A stretch of DNA of 64,000 nucleotides from Pseudomonadota bacterium. Its GTDB lineage: Bacteria; Cyanobacteriota; Vampirovibrionia; Obscuribacterales; Obscuribacteraceae. Under the pieces are notes generated by a model. That model was not told the DNA's origin. It saw only the letters and a list, made by a program, of their open reading frames with translations, and did not search any database. The stretch lies in NCBI GenBank assembly GCA_021325555.1, contig JAJPGY010000039.1:153750-217749 (forward strand), read 5' to 3'. A program made the translations under genes and the position numbers. Of this stretch, positions 17,487 to 25,075 are shown in pieces (the stretch's first letter is position 1; each line of letters begins with the position of its first letter).

Positions 17487-18242
17487 CTAGTTCTGCTCGT
17501 CCTCGCTGCCGTCGGACTCTCCACCTTCGGGCTGCCCCGGGGACGGGCACTCGCAGTTGGTTGGGATGTAGCAAACATCCGAGACGGGCTGATACAGCCG
17601 CCACAACCCCGCGAGTACGAGTCCGCACAGGAAGCCGCCGATGTGGGCGAAGTAGGCGACGCCGCCCCCGCCCACCTGCGGTGAGAGCACCGAGAGGAAC
17701 TGCTCGACGAACCACCAGGGCAGGAAGAAGATTGCCCAGGTTTCCACCGGCAGCGGCATCAGACCGAAGATCCGAGCCTTGGGCCAGAAGACGATGTAGC
17801 CGCCGAGCACGCCCGCAATGGCGCCGGAGGCGCCCAGGTTGGGAACCATGCTCGTCGGATCGCTCCAGATCTGCAGCACCGTGGCGGCGATGCCGGACAG
17901 CAGGTAGAAGGCGACGTACCGGGTGCGACCCAGACGTGCCTCCATGCCGCGGCCGAAGCAGAACAGGAAGACCATGTTGCCGATGATGTGCATCCAGCTG
18001 CCGTGCAGAAACATGGCAGTGAAGACGCTTATCACGGCCCACAACATCAGATGCGGGTCGGCGCTCGCGAATGCGTGAACGACCTTGCCCGGCATCATGG
18101 TGTACGTGGAGAAAAACGCGTCTGCGGATCCGCTGCTCTGGACCATGAGCTCATAGAACCAGGCCAGAAAGTTCAGCGCGATGATCGACAGCGTCACATA
18201 GGGAAAGACCTTGCAACGCAGGTTATCTCTCAGGGGTATCAT
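17487..18242 (-). CDS. Rhomboid family intramembrane serine protease
   Basis: A 251-residue polytopic membrane protein. It carries the rhomboid hallmarks: FTAMFLHGSWMHIIGNMVFL, the catalytic serine in NLGASGAIAGVLGGY, and the catalytic histidine in YFAHIGGFLCG on a later helix. A cysteine-containing acidic tail (CYIPTNCECPSP, then Glu/Asp/Gly-rich) extends past the last helix. The ATG at 18242 is preferred because GGGAGATCAACC precedes it; an in-frame start at 18293 would add 17 unconvincing residues. It cleaves membrane-anchored substrates; the target is unknown. Confidence 0.9.
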   Translation of the reverse strand: MIPLRDNLRCKVFPYVTLSIIALNFLAWFYELMVQSSGSADAFFSTYTMMPGKVVHAFASADPHLMLWAVISVFTAMFLHGSWMHIIGNMVFLFCFGRGMEARLGRTRYVAFYLLSGIAATVLQIWSDPTSMVPNLGASGAIAGVLGGYIVFWPKARIFGLMPLPVETWAIFFLPWWFVEQFLSVLSPQVGGGGVAYFAHIGGFLCGLVLAGLWRLYQPVSDVCYIPTNCECPSPGQPEGGESDGSEDEQN

Positions 18243-19341
18243 TGGTTGATCTCCCGAAGAGCCAGGCGACCGGCAAAGGGAGCCGGTCTCCATAGGCTCT
18301 GGTTTGGTTTGCCCCCGGTGCAGTCCGCAACCCGAGGAACGTACGCATCGGCGCGTGGTGAGGTCGCCGGGATGCGGCAGACCAGCAGGGACTGCACTCG
18401 TCGCACGCGCGCGAAAGGGTCAATCGAGACAGGGCACGCTCGACAGCAGCTACCGGATTTCAGACAGCCTCGCCCGTGTCGACGAGCAGAGAAGGTGTCA
18501 ACCCCCTGCCCGCGAAAGAGCTGTCCTGAATCACCGCGAAGTGCTGTCTTGGTTGTTTTAGGCTTCCCTGCCTGGCTTGTCGAAGAGACGTAAAAAGTGA
18601 CAACCGTACCTTAGGGAGAGCTGCACCATTATTACAACTTCTAATTTCTTAACTATCAATAAAAAACACTGCTGCCAGGAGCTTTAAGGCATGTCAGAGA
18701 CTGTTAATCACTACAGGCAATCTCTAAGGCGGCAGCCGGCGCCTGTCAGGGCAGCAAATCGTGAGATGTGGCGAGGCTAGCGCACGGCGGCGCCCGGTCT
18801 GCCTGGCGCCACCCGGGCTTCCCGGCCGCGGTCCTGTGATAACTGTGCTACCCGGGATCGAGGAAGATCTCTTTAAGCCCGCTGCTTTTTGGCTTTTAGA
18901 TGTTGTCAATAGAGATCAGGCCTGTTAGGTTTAGGTCAATCGTTCTCTTTCTCACTTGATCATTGAGGAATTCAGAAACAAAGGCACCACGTGACTTAGC
19001 GAAAACCAAACCTGAGCCATTCGTGGTGCCTGTCGTCGTCCGCCTGTCTGCAAATTGTGCATGCGGGGGTCGACGCAATTCAGGCCAAACCCGGCGTGTT
19101 CCCGCGCGGGTGCCACCGCAGTTGATGGCGTAAAGCAGGCAGTTCGGACCCGCACCGCAAGCAGCGCCCGCAGTCGGCGCTGCTGCCCGGAGCCGGTCCG
19201 CTGCTGATATTTGCCATGCCCTGCCCCGGCAACCAGAGCCTGCCTTCTAGGTCGACGCCCGCCGCACTGCGGCCGGCCGACTCTTACCAGATCAAACAAC
19301 CCGCGGCAACGGGAACACCCGGGCGCAGAAAGGGAGACAAT
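18243..19341. other. 1.1-kb region without a recognisable gene
   Basis: It lies between divergent genes. Composition is uneven: 18590-18720 is AT-rich and promoter-like, and 18890-19030 is also relatively AT-rich. A 9-bp inverted repeat (AGGCACCAC at 18982-18990, GTGGTGCCT at 19023-19031, 32-nt loop) lies in the middle. Short ORFs exist on both strands (for example a 60-codon minus ORF at 18896-19078), but none has a good ribosome binding site or recognisable product. Confidence 0.45.
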
Positions 19342-20925
19342 ATGTCTCAAAGAATACACAAGCAGCTCGCCCAATCGGGCCAGCAGCTGATCAAGCTACA
19401 TGTTCTGGGGGCGGCGGGCAACGTCACAGGCTCGCTCAACCTCTTCGAATACTTTGATGGCGACAAGGTGACGAGGTTCATCCTCGACGCCGGCCTTCAC
19501 CAGGAGAACGAGGCTGTCAATCGGCAGAACCGTCTTCCCAGGGGCATCACCGCCGGCGACATCGACTTCGTCGTCATCAGCCATGCTCACATCGATCACT
19601 CCGGCTTCCTGCCCAAGCTGGTCAAGGACGGCTTTCACGGCACCGCCTACACTCAGGAGGCGACCCGGGAGCTGATCGAGTTCATGCTCACCGACTCCGG
19701 CTACCTGCAGGAGGCAGCCGCGGACCGCATCAATCGCCGCAACGAGCGCAACGCTCGCAGCCGGCGCAGCCAGGTCCGCGGCGACTCCGGTCGCAGCACG
19801 CGCCGGGGGCAAAGCCGCCGGCAGCGGCCGCCTCAGCGGCTCGAGAAGCCGGACCACGTCGAGCCGCTTTACACCGAAGAAGAGGCCCGCGCCTGCATGG
19901 GTCAGGTGAAGGGGCTCCAGTACGACCGCGTCTACACGCTTGCCGACGGCGTGCGGGTCAAGTTCACCGAGGCCTGCCACATACTGGGCGCCGCGGTGGT
20001 CACGCTGGAGATCGGCAAGGGCAGCAAGAAGCGCACCTTCGTCTTCACCGGCAACATCGGCAGGCCGAACACGCCTATCTTGCGCGACCTGGCGCCGGTG
20101 GCCGAGGCCGATTACCTGATGTCCGAGTCCACGTACGGCGACAAGCTGCACGAGCAGCGCAATCGCCTGGACGTGCTGGCCGACATCATCAACCGGGCTC
20201 ACGCGCGGGCGCTCAAGCCGCACAAGAAGTACGGCTACGGGGTAATCATCGTCCCGGCCTTTGCCGTCGGACGCGTGCAGGCCGTTCTCTACGACATCCG
20301 CCAGCTCATGGCCGAAAAGCGGATCCCGGAGATCCCGGTGTTCGTTGACAGCCCGATGGCCAACAAGGCCACTGCCGTCCACCGCAAGCACCCCGAGCTC
20401 TTCAATCCGCAGGCGCGCAAGCTGGTGGAGTCCGGCCAGGACCCGTTCACCACGCCCCGCTACGTGGAGGTCAAGGACGCCGCGCAGTCTGCCCAGCTCG
20501 ATCAGCCGGCAAAGGAGCCGGTTATCCTGATCGGCTCCAGCGGCATGGCGGCAGGCGGGCGGATCCTGCAGCACCTGAAGAAGCGCCTGCCCGGCTCGCA
20601 GAACACGGTGCTCTTCGTCGGCTACCAGGGCACCGGCACGCTCGGCAGGACGCTGGCCAGTGAGGAACACAGGCCGGAGATGGTTCGCATCTTCGGCGAG
20701 ATGGTGCCCGTGGCGGCGACGATCGAGTTCATGTCCGACTACTCCGGTCACGCCGACTACAGCGAAATCGTGCGCTGGCTGCGTCACTTCCAGCGCAAGC
20801 CGAAGAACACGTTCCTGGTGCACGGTGAGCCGGAGTCGCTGGCTGCCCTCAAGGAGCAGATCGAGCGCAACCTCGGCTGGACCGTCACCATCCCCCGGCA
20901 CAGGCAGTGCTTCGTGCTGGACTGA
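19342..20925 (+). CDS. Metallo-beta-lactamase/beta-CASP RNA-processing nuclease
   Basis: A 527-residue cytoplasmic ribonuclease of the CPSF73-like bacterial beta-CASP family. The N-terminal metallo-beta-lactamase part has LGAAGNVTGS and SHAHIDHSG (HxHxDH at 81-86). The beta-CASP part includes FTEACHILGAAVVTLE, FTGNIGRPNTPIL, ESTYGDKLH, IIVPAFAVGRVQ, IGSSGMAAGGRI and the C-terminal SDYSGHADYSE. An unusually long basic insert (about residues 131-170, rich in Arg, Asn and Gln) sits where relatives have a short NRRG-type linker. The ATG at 19342 has GAAAGGGAGACAAT before it. Confidence 0.88.
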   Translation: MSQRIHKQLAQSGQQLIKLHVLGAAGNVTGSLNLFEYFDGDKVTRFILDAGLHQENEAVNRQNRLPRGITAGDIDFVVISHAHIDHSGFLPKLVKDGFHGTAYTQEATRELIEFMLTDSGYLQEAAADRINRRNERNARSRRSQVRGDSGRSTRRGQSRRQRPPQRLEKPDHVEPLYTEEEARACMGQVKGLQYDRVYTLADGVRVKFTEACHILGAAVVTLEIGKGSKKRTFVFTGNIGRPNTPILRDLAPVAEADYLMSESTYGDKLHEQRNRLDVLADIINRAHARALKPHKKYGYGVIIVPAFAVGRVQAVLYDIRQLMAEKRIPEIPVFVDSPMANKATAVHRKHPELFNPQARKLVESGQDPFTTPRYVEVKDAAQSAQLDQPAKEPVILIGSSGMAAGGRILQHLKKRLPGSQNTVLFVGYQGTGTLGRTLASEEHRPEMVRIFGEMVPVAATIEFMSDYSGHADYSEIVRWLRHFQRKPKNTFLVHGEPESLAALKEQIERNLGWTVTIPRHRQCFVLD

Positions 20926-20943
20926 TCGCTTGTCGGTCCGGGC

Positions 20944-21000
20944 GGGGCGGCGGGCTGCTACCCGCGGCTCGCCGCCCCAACCGGCCGGCAACGGCCGGTT
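20944..21000. repeat. Two tandem GC-rich hairpins
   Basis: GGGGCGGCG (20944-20952) pairs with CGCCGCCCC (20970-20978). Directly after it AACCGGCCG (20979-20987) pairs with CGGCCGGTT (20992-21000) around a GCAA loop. They sit between the beta-CASP and cytidine deaminase genes. The second hairpin has the stable GNRA-type loop but no T tract, so it may attenuate transcription or stabilise mRNA ends. Confidence 0.6.
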
Positions 21001-21027
21001 ATTCTCGAAAGAAAGGCATGCTACCGT

Positions 21028-21501
21028 ATGTTGTCCAAAGCAACGCAAGTGGAATACCGCAATCTCATCGAGGCCGCCAAGGCTGCCGCCGAGCTGGCCT
21101 ACTGCCCCTACTCCCAGTACAACGTGGGGGCGGCGGTGCTCACCTTCGACGGCCGGATCTACACCGGCTGCAACGTGGAGAACGCCGGCTACACGCAGAC
21201 CAGGCACGCGGAGGAGGCGGCCGTTCTCAACGCGATCGCCGGCGGCGCGCTCAAGCGGGCGGCCGAGGCTGGGCTCACGCAGTTCCAGTTCATCAAGGCG
21301 ATCGCCGTCCACTCCCGCAAGGGGTCGGACCCGTGGCCTTGCTGCAACTGCCGGCAGTCGTTGAGCGAGTTTGGCTTCGACTTCGACGTCATCGGCGAGG
21401 GTCCAAACAACACGATCCTCTGCCAGAAGCTGCGCAAGCTCATCCCCTACCCGTTCCCGATCGAAAAGGTTCTGGCCAGCGTCCGGGGCAGCCGTTCCTG
21501 A
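21028..21501 (+). CDS. cdd: Cytidine deaminase
   Basis: A 157-residue zinc-dependent cytidine deaminase. Catalytic motifs: NVENAGYTQTRHAEEAAVLNA with HAEE in place of the usual CAE zinc ligand, and PWPCCNCRQSLSEF (PCxxC). The N-terminus AYCPYSQYNVGAAVLTFDGRIYTGCN is the standard substrate-binding segment. HAEE is common among some cytidine deaminase-like and blasticidin-S-deaminase-like proteins, so the substrate could differ from free cytidine. The start ATG at 21028 is preceded by AAAGG. It converts cytidine/deoxycytidine to uridine in the salvage pathway. Confidence 0.8.
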   Translation: MLSKATQVEYRNLIEAAKAAAELAYCPYSQYNVGAAVLTFDGRIYTGCNVENAGYTQTRHAEEAAVLNAIAGGALKRAAEAGLTQFQFIKAIAVHSRKGSDPWPCCNCRQSLSEFGFDFDVIGEGPNNTILCQKLRKLIPYPFPIEKVLASVRGSRS

Positions 21502-21683
21502 TTGTTGACCGGCTATCAACGAGATCCGGATATCGTGCTTAGTGCGCGCCGCCGTTCCGGCAAGCCATGTCTCATGGCTCGGTCATGCCGGACAAGGCGG
21601 CGGCGCGTCCGACACTATGATGCCAAGTGCCAAACTGTGCCGCGTTGCCATGAGAACGCCGCACAAGAAACGAGAGAAAAACC

Positions 21684-22190
21684 ATGAAAAAGTCCATCCT
21701 GGGCTTCCTGGCGATCGCCGTTGTTGTGATCGCCGCGCTTTTCATCGTGAGCCAGGTCCGCCAGCGTGCCCAAAAGCCGCTGACCGAGGTCTCCTTCGCC
21801 GACCTGCAGAAGACGATCGACCAGTCCAAGACGCCGGTGTTCGTCATGCTCACCGCGCCCAACTGCCAGAACTGCGCCCAGCTCGAGTCCATGCTCGCGC
21901 ACTCGGCCGCCAAGTTCGCCGGCAAGATGACCTTCGTGAAGGTGGATGTCAGCAAGGACGCCCGGCTCTCTCAGAAGATCCCTGCCGACAAGCTGCCGGT
22001 CTTCACGATCGTCGACCCAGAGCTCGGCCAGGTGACCCCGTTCATCACCGGGGTGCCGCCCAGCCAGCAGAGCCTCGACGCCAGCCTGCAGAAGGTGATC
22101 GACGCCATCGCCAGGGTCAAGGACCAGCTCAAGAACGCCCCCGCGAATCCAGCAGCGCCTGCGGCGCCGGCTCAGCCCGACGGCAAGTAA
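21684..22190 (+). CDS. Membrane-anchored thioredoxin-like protein
   Basis: A 168-residue protein with one N-terminal transmembrane helix (ILGFLAIAVVVIAALFIVSQV) and a periplasmic thioredoxin fold: TPVFVMLTAPNCQNCAQLESML carries the redox motif CQNC, and KLPVFTIVDPELG supplies the cis-Pro region. The tail is Ala/Pro-rich. CQNC is not the usual CGPC or CPPC, so specificity is open: a thiol-disulfide exchange or heme/copper-related reductant is likely. The ATG at 21684 follows GAGAGAAAAACC. A terminator follows directly. Confidence 0.8.
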   Translation: MKKSILGFLAIAVVVIAALFIVSQVRQRAQKPLTEVSFADLQKTIDQSKTPVFVMLTAPNCQNCAQLESMLAHSAAKFAGKMTFVKVDVSKDARLSQKIPADKLPVFTIVDPELGQVTPFITGVPPSQQSLDASLQKVIDAIARVKDQLKNAPANPAAPAAPAQPDGK

Positions 22191-22221
22191 GCCGGTCGCG
22201 CCGTAGCCGGCGGAACTCTTT

Positions 22222-22264
22222 CTGTCCCGGTGCCTCAACCGGCATCGGGACAGAGTTTTTTTGT
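22222..22264 (+). terminator. Rho-independent terminator after the thioredoxin-like gene
   Basis: A 13-bp stem (CTGTCCCGGTGCC against GGCATCGGGACAG, one G-T pair, 6-nt loop) is followed by a T-rich run (TTTTTTTG). Confidence 0.9.
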
Positions 22265-22280
22265 TTTGCCTAAGACAGCA

Positions 22281-22286
22281 TATAGT
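22281..22286 (+). promoter_or_regulatory. -10 element for the heavy-metal-associated gene
   Basis: TATAGT lies 77 nt before the ATG at 22364 and just behind the preceding terminator. The -35 region overlaps the terminator T run and is weak. Confidence 0.35.
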
Positions 22287-22363
22287 AAGACCTTTCAGGC
22301 TCAGCGATCGTACAATGAGATTCACGGCGCGATTGCGGCTGGGAGTGCTTGCAGGGAGGAGAG

Positions 22364-22804
22364 ATGGTCTACAGATCTGGTTGGACGTTCAAGCTGCTGG
22401 CCTCGGTGACGGCGATCTGCAGCACGGCGGCTTGCGCGGGAATCGTCGCGCCGGCTTGCGCCCGGCAACCGGCTAAGGCTGACAGCGGGCATCAGCGGCA
22501 CTACCGGCGGGCGGACATGCTCATTGCCGGGTCGAGCTGCGCCGTCTGTCTCATGCGGGTGGAGCGCAAGCTAAAGGGCGTGCCGGGGGTGAAAAAGGCG
22601 GCGGTCTCCATCTACCGCCCCTACCCGGCAATTGTTATCTACGACCCCGACAAGACCAACCTGACGGAGATCATAAACTCGCTCAAGGGCGAACCGGTGG
22701 TTGTGGCCAGGGTGCAGGATGAGGAGATCAACAAGGTTCCCGAGGTCATCGTGCCCAAAGCTCCGGAAGGCAGCTCGTCGGGGCAGAAGCCGGGCGCCCC
22801 TTGA
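22364..22804 (+). CDS. Secreted heavy-metal-associated (HMA) domain protein
   Basis: A 146-residue protein starting at ATG 22364 behind GGGAGGA. It has a signal peptide (LLASVTAICSTAACAGIVAPACA), then an HMA ferredoxin-like fold with metal-binding CxxC in AGSSCAVCLMRVERKLKGV and VPGVKKAAVSIYRPYPAIVIYDPDK, as in mercury- and copper-binding MerP/CopZ proteins. A low-complexity tail follows. A periplasmic metal-binding or metallochaperone role is likely; the metal is not predictable. It is convergent with a membrane-anchored Cys-rich protein, 18 bp between stop codons. Confidence 0.8.
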   Translation: MVYRSGWTFKLLASVTAICSTAACAGIVAPACARQPAKADSGHQRHYRRADMLIAGSSCAVCLMRVERKLKGVPGVKKAAVSIYRPYPAIVIYDPDKTNLTEIINSLKGEPVVVARVQDEEINKVPEVIVPKAPEGSSSGQKPGAP

Positions 22805-22822
22805 TCTCGGCGCGCGGGGACT

Positions 22823-23287
22823 TCAGCGTGCCGGCGCGGCCGGCTTCTGCGATCGCTCGACCGTCTTCACCTTCAAAATCCGGCAACCGCCCCGCTCGGC
22901 CAGCCACCCGGTGATCGTCACGTGATCGCCGACGTACGGAATGAGAAGCTCCTGGCAGCCTTGATACGGCTCACTCGATTTGGCGGCCACGTAGAGCTTG
23001 TCGGTCCTGTCCTCTAGAATTCCCAGCGTCACGCCGCCGTAGGCGCAGGCCAGCGCGCACGGCTTGTGGCTCGGCCCCTTGCCCGGGCCCATAGTCTGGG
23101 AAGCGTAACACCAGGTGTCGACGACCTCACCGCTAATGGTGACCGGAGTGGCTCTGACCTCCACGACCGGATAGGGACGAAATCTCGGTCTGCGGCTCAT
23201 CTGGTTGAAGCAGATCAGGCAGCCGCCGGCAATGACGGCCAGCCCGGTCAGCACCAGCAGCAGGTTTCGTTTCTTCTTGGCTGTCAT
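22823..23287 (-). CDS. Membrane-anchored protein with a conserved Cys-rich domain
   Basis: A 154-residue protein from the ATG at 23287 (GGCAGGCAGAGC upstream); a TTG at 23320 would lengthen it. One N-terminal transmembrane helix (NLLLVLTGLAVIAGGCLICF) precedes a periplasmic domain: VTISGEVVDTWCYASQTMG, GPSHKPCALACAYGGVTLGIL, LIPYVGDHVTITGWLAERGG. The pattern GE.VD.WCY...C..AC..GGV..GIL occurs in a widespread group of uncharacterised exported proteins with an OB-like fold, often beside redox or metal genes. The cysteines could bind metal or form disulfides. Function unknown. Confidence 0.65.
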   Translation of the reverse strand: MTAKKKRNLLLVLTGLAVIAGGCLICFNQMSRRPRFRPYPVVEVRATPVTISGEVVDTWCYASQTMGPGKGPSHKPCALACAYGGVTLGILEDRTDKLYVAAKSSEPYQGCQELLIPYVGDHVTITGWLAERGGCRILKVKTVERSQKPAAPAR

Positions 23288-23328
23288 GCTCTGCCTGCCT
23301 CGCCGGATGCTCGGGAACAAGGCTCATT

Positions 23329-24543
23329 CTAGCGGCGAAACAGGCTGTTAAACCAGTTCTGGATCTGCAGGAACGGGTTCCGCTGCTCGGCAATGGTCCG
23401 GGTCAGACGCTCCATGCGCAGGCGGATCTCCTGATCGCGACTGTCCAGGGCGCTGGCCTTGCGGTAATTGCTCATGGCCTTTTCGTAGTCGCGCGCGTAG
23501 AGCTCCTGGTCCTCGGCCAGGCGCAGGTAGCCGCGCGCGTATTGCGGATCGATCGCGATGCCGCGCTCGTACTCCCGCATGGCCTCCGCGTGCCGGTTGA
23601 GCTTGTCAAAAACATCGCCCATGGCAAAATGCATGCGAGCCCGCACACCGGTCCTGGCCAGCGCGGTGTCCGATGCGGTTATCGCGGCCAGAACCCTTTC
23701 CGGCTGCATCCTCATGATGATCTGGGCGATCTCCGTTTTCGCCTGGGCCATCTTGACACCATCGGAGATGGCCAGCAGGCTCAAGAGCGGCACCAGTGCC
23801 TGATCCGGCTTGTTGGCTTGCAGCAGCGTCCCGGCGTATAACTTGTTGTTGAGGCTGCCCAGCGGATTGCGGCGGAAATTCTTTTCGAGCAGTCCGATGG
23901 CCTCTTCCGGCCTGCCGAGGGCAGCCAGGGCGCGTGCCTTCTCGTAGTAGCCGACGTCGAAGTCCTTGAGCAGGGACAGCGATCTGTCGGCCTCAGCAAG
24001 GGCCTGGTCGAAGCGCTTCATGGCGATAAGGTTGTCCGCCAGCGCGCCATGAATTGCCGGATTGCTCGGCTGGAGCCTGGCGGCGTGCTCGTACATGCGC
24101 AGCGCCTCGTCGAAATGCTTCTGGTTTTGGAAAACATAGCCGGCGGTCAGATAGATGCCGAAGTCGTCGGGAAAGCGTTGCGCTGCCTTCCTGACGATTG
24201 CCTCCGCCTCCTTGCCCATCTGCATGCGCAGGCTTACCTGGGCCAAGAGCTTGAACGACTCGGGTGGCGCATCCGGACAATTGGTCGCTTGCTCGTACTG
24301 ATCGCGGGCCAGCGAGAGAAAACCCTGATCCTCGTAGCGTCGGGCGAGAGCCAGGTGGGCCGCCGCGCTGGCCGGCTTGTCCTCCACCTGCTTGATCAAG
24401 GCGTCAAGCGATGGCGGCGGAACCTGCCGGGCAGACCGTTCGGCGCCCCACAGCGGGCCAGCCTGGAAAATCTGACCGGAGCACGCTGCCAGGACAGGCA
24501 ATGCGCCTGCGGCAAGGCAGCGGCTCAGGGACTTGCACAGCAA
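23329..24543 (-). CDS. Exported TPR protein, probable lipoprotein
   Basis: A 404-residue protein with a signal sequence (SLSRCLAAGALPVLAAC) ending in a lipobox-like LAAC. About seven TPR units follow (for example SAAAHLALARRYEDQGFLSL, GIYLTAGYVFQNQKHFDEAL and NPAIHGALADNLIAMKRFDQ), and the last repeats (DPQYARGYLRLAEDQELYAR, YRKASALDSRD) are near the C-terminus. It lies downstream of a 158-residue exported protein and a TadG-like gene on the same strand with gaps of 16 and 39 bp, so it probably serves the same envelope assembly, like the TPR lipoproteins TadD/PilF of pilus systems. Confidence 0.75.
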   Translation of the reverse strand: MLCKSLSRCLAAGALPVLAACSGQIFQAGPLWGAERSARQVPPPSLDALIKQVEDKPASAAAHLALARRYEDQGFLSLARDQYEQATNCPDAPPESFKLLAQVSLRMQMGKEAEAIVRKAAQRFPDDFGIYLTAGYVFQNQKHFDEALRMYEHAARLQPSNPAIHGALADNLIAMKRFDQALAEADRSLSLLKDFDVGYYEKARALAALGRPEEAIGLLEKNFRRNPLGSLNNKLYAGTLLQANKPDQALVPLLSLLAISDGVKMAQAKTEIAQIIMRMQPERVLAAITASDTALARTGVRARMHFAMGDVFDKLNRHAEAMREYERGIAIDPQYARGYLRLAEDQELYARDYEKAMSNYRKASALDSRDQEIRLRMERLTRTIAEQRNPFLQIQNWFNSLFRR

Positions 24544-24559
24544 GAGATTGCGCCAGCTC

Positions 24560-25036
24560 CTACTTGTGGGTGAGCGTGAGCATGATGTCGGTTCCCTTCT
24601 CCCTGCCGCCGGCAGCCGGGGACAGGTGGATCAGGCAGCTATAATCCGGCCTGGTGGCGAAAAGCTGGGCGGTCATCGTGCGCCCCGAAGGTCCGGACGC
24701 CGACACCTTCCAGCCCTGGCCGGTGAGCGCGCGCTGATACCAGTCCTTGAGGGCATTCGCGTCGCTGTCGCTGTGCAAGCGCAGGAGGGTGGATGGCCTG
24801 GCGTTCTCGTACTTTGACTCATAGCCCAGTACGAACTTGCTGCCGCCGGGCATCGGGACAGGGAAGCCGGCTGGCGGGGCCTGCAGCGGAACGTTCATTG
24901 TCTCGCGCGGCGGACCCCGTCTTACAGCAGCAGCCTTGTTGGCGGCAGGCTGGGCAGTCGCCTGGGCGAGCGCCGCCCGGTTTGCGCCCGAGAGGGCGAG
25001 CGCTGCCGCCACAAAGGAAACGGCCATGCGTGCCAT
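24560..25036 (-). CDS. Hypothetical exported protein of the Tad-like operon
   Basis: A 158-residue protein with a signal peptide (MAVSFVAAALALSGANRAALAQ). The mature part has a Pro-rich linker (NVPLQAPPAGFPVPMPGG) and a compact alpha/beta domain (KFVLGYESKYENAR, LHSDSDANALKDWYQRALTG, MTAQLFATRPDYSCLIHLSP). The segment with ALKDWYQRALTGQGWKV resembles small secreted domains that compare a difference of states, but I cannot name a family. It sits between TadG-like and TPR genes in a tight minus-strand operon. Confidence 0.6.
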   Translation of the reverse strand: MARMAVSFVAAALALSGANRAALAQATAQPAANKAAAVRRGPPRETMNVPLQAPPAGFPVPMPGGSKFVLGYESKYENARPSTLLRLHSDSDANALKDWYQRALTGQGWKVSASGPSGRTMTAQLFATRPDYSCLIHLSPAAGGREKGTDIMLTLTHK

Positions 25037-25075
25037 CGTTGTTCTCCTTTCAGTCGGTCGTTAATCGCCTCTAGC

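Noticed and set aside
19396..21519. Minus-strand ORF of 707 codons
   Set aside because: Antisense shadow of the beta-CASP RNase and cytidine deaminase genes, both of which have clear domain motifs.
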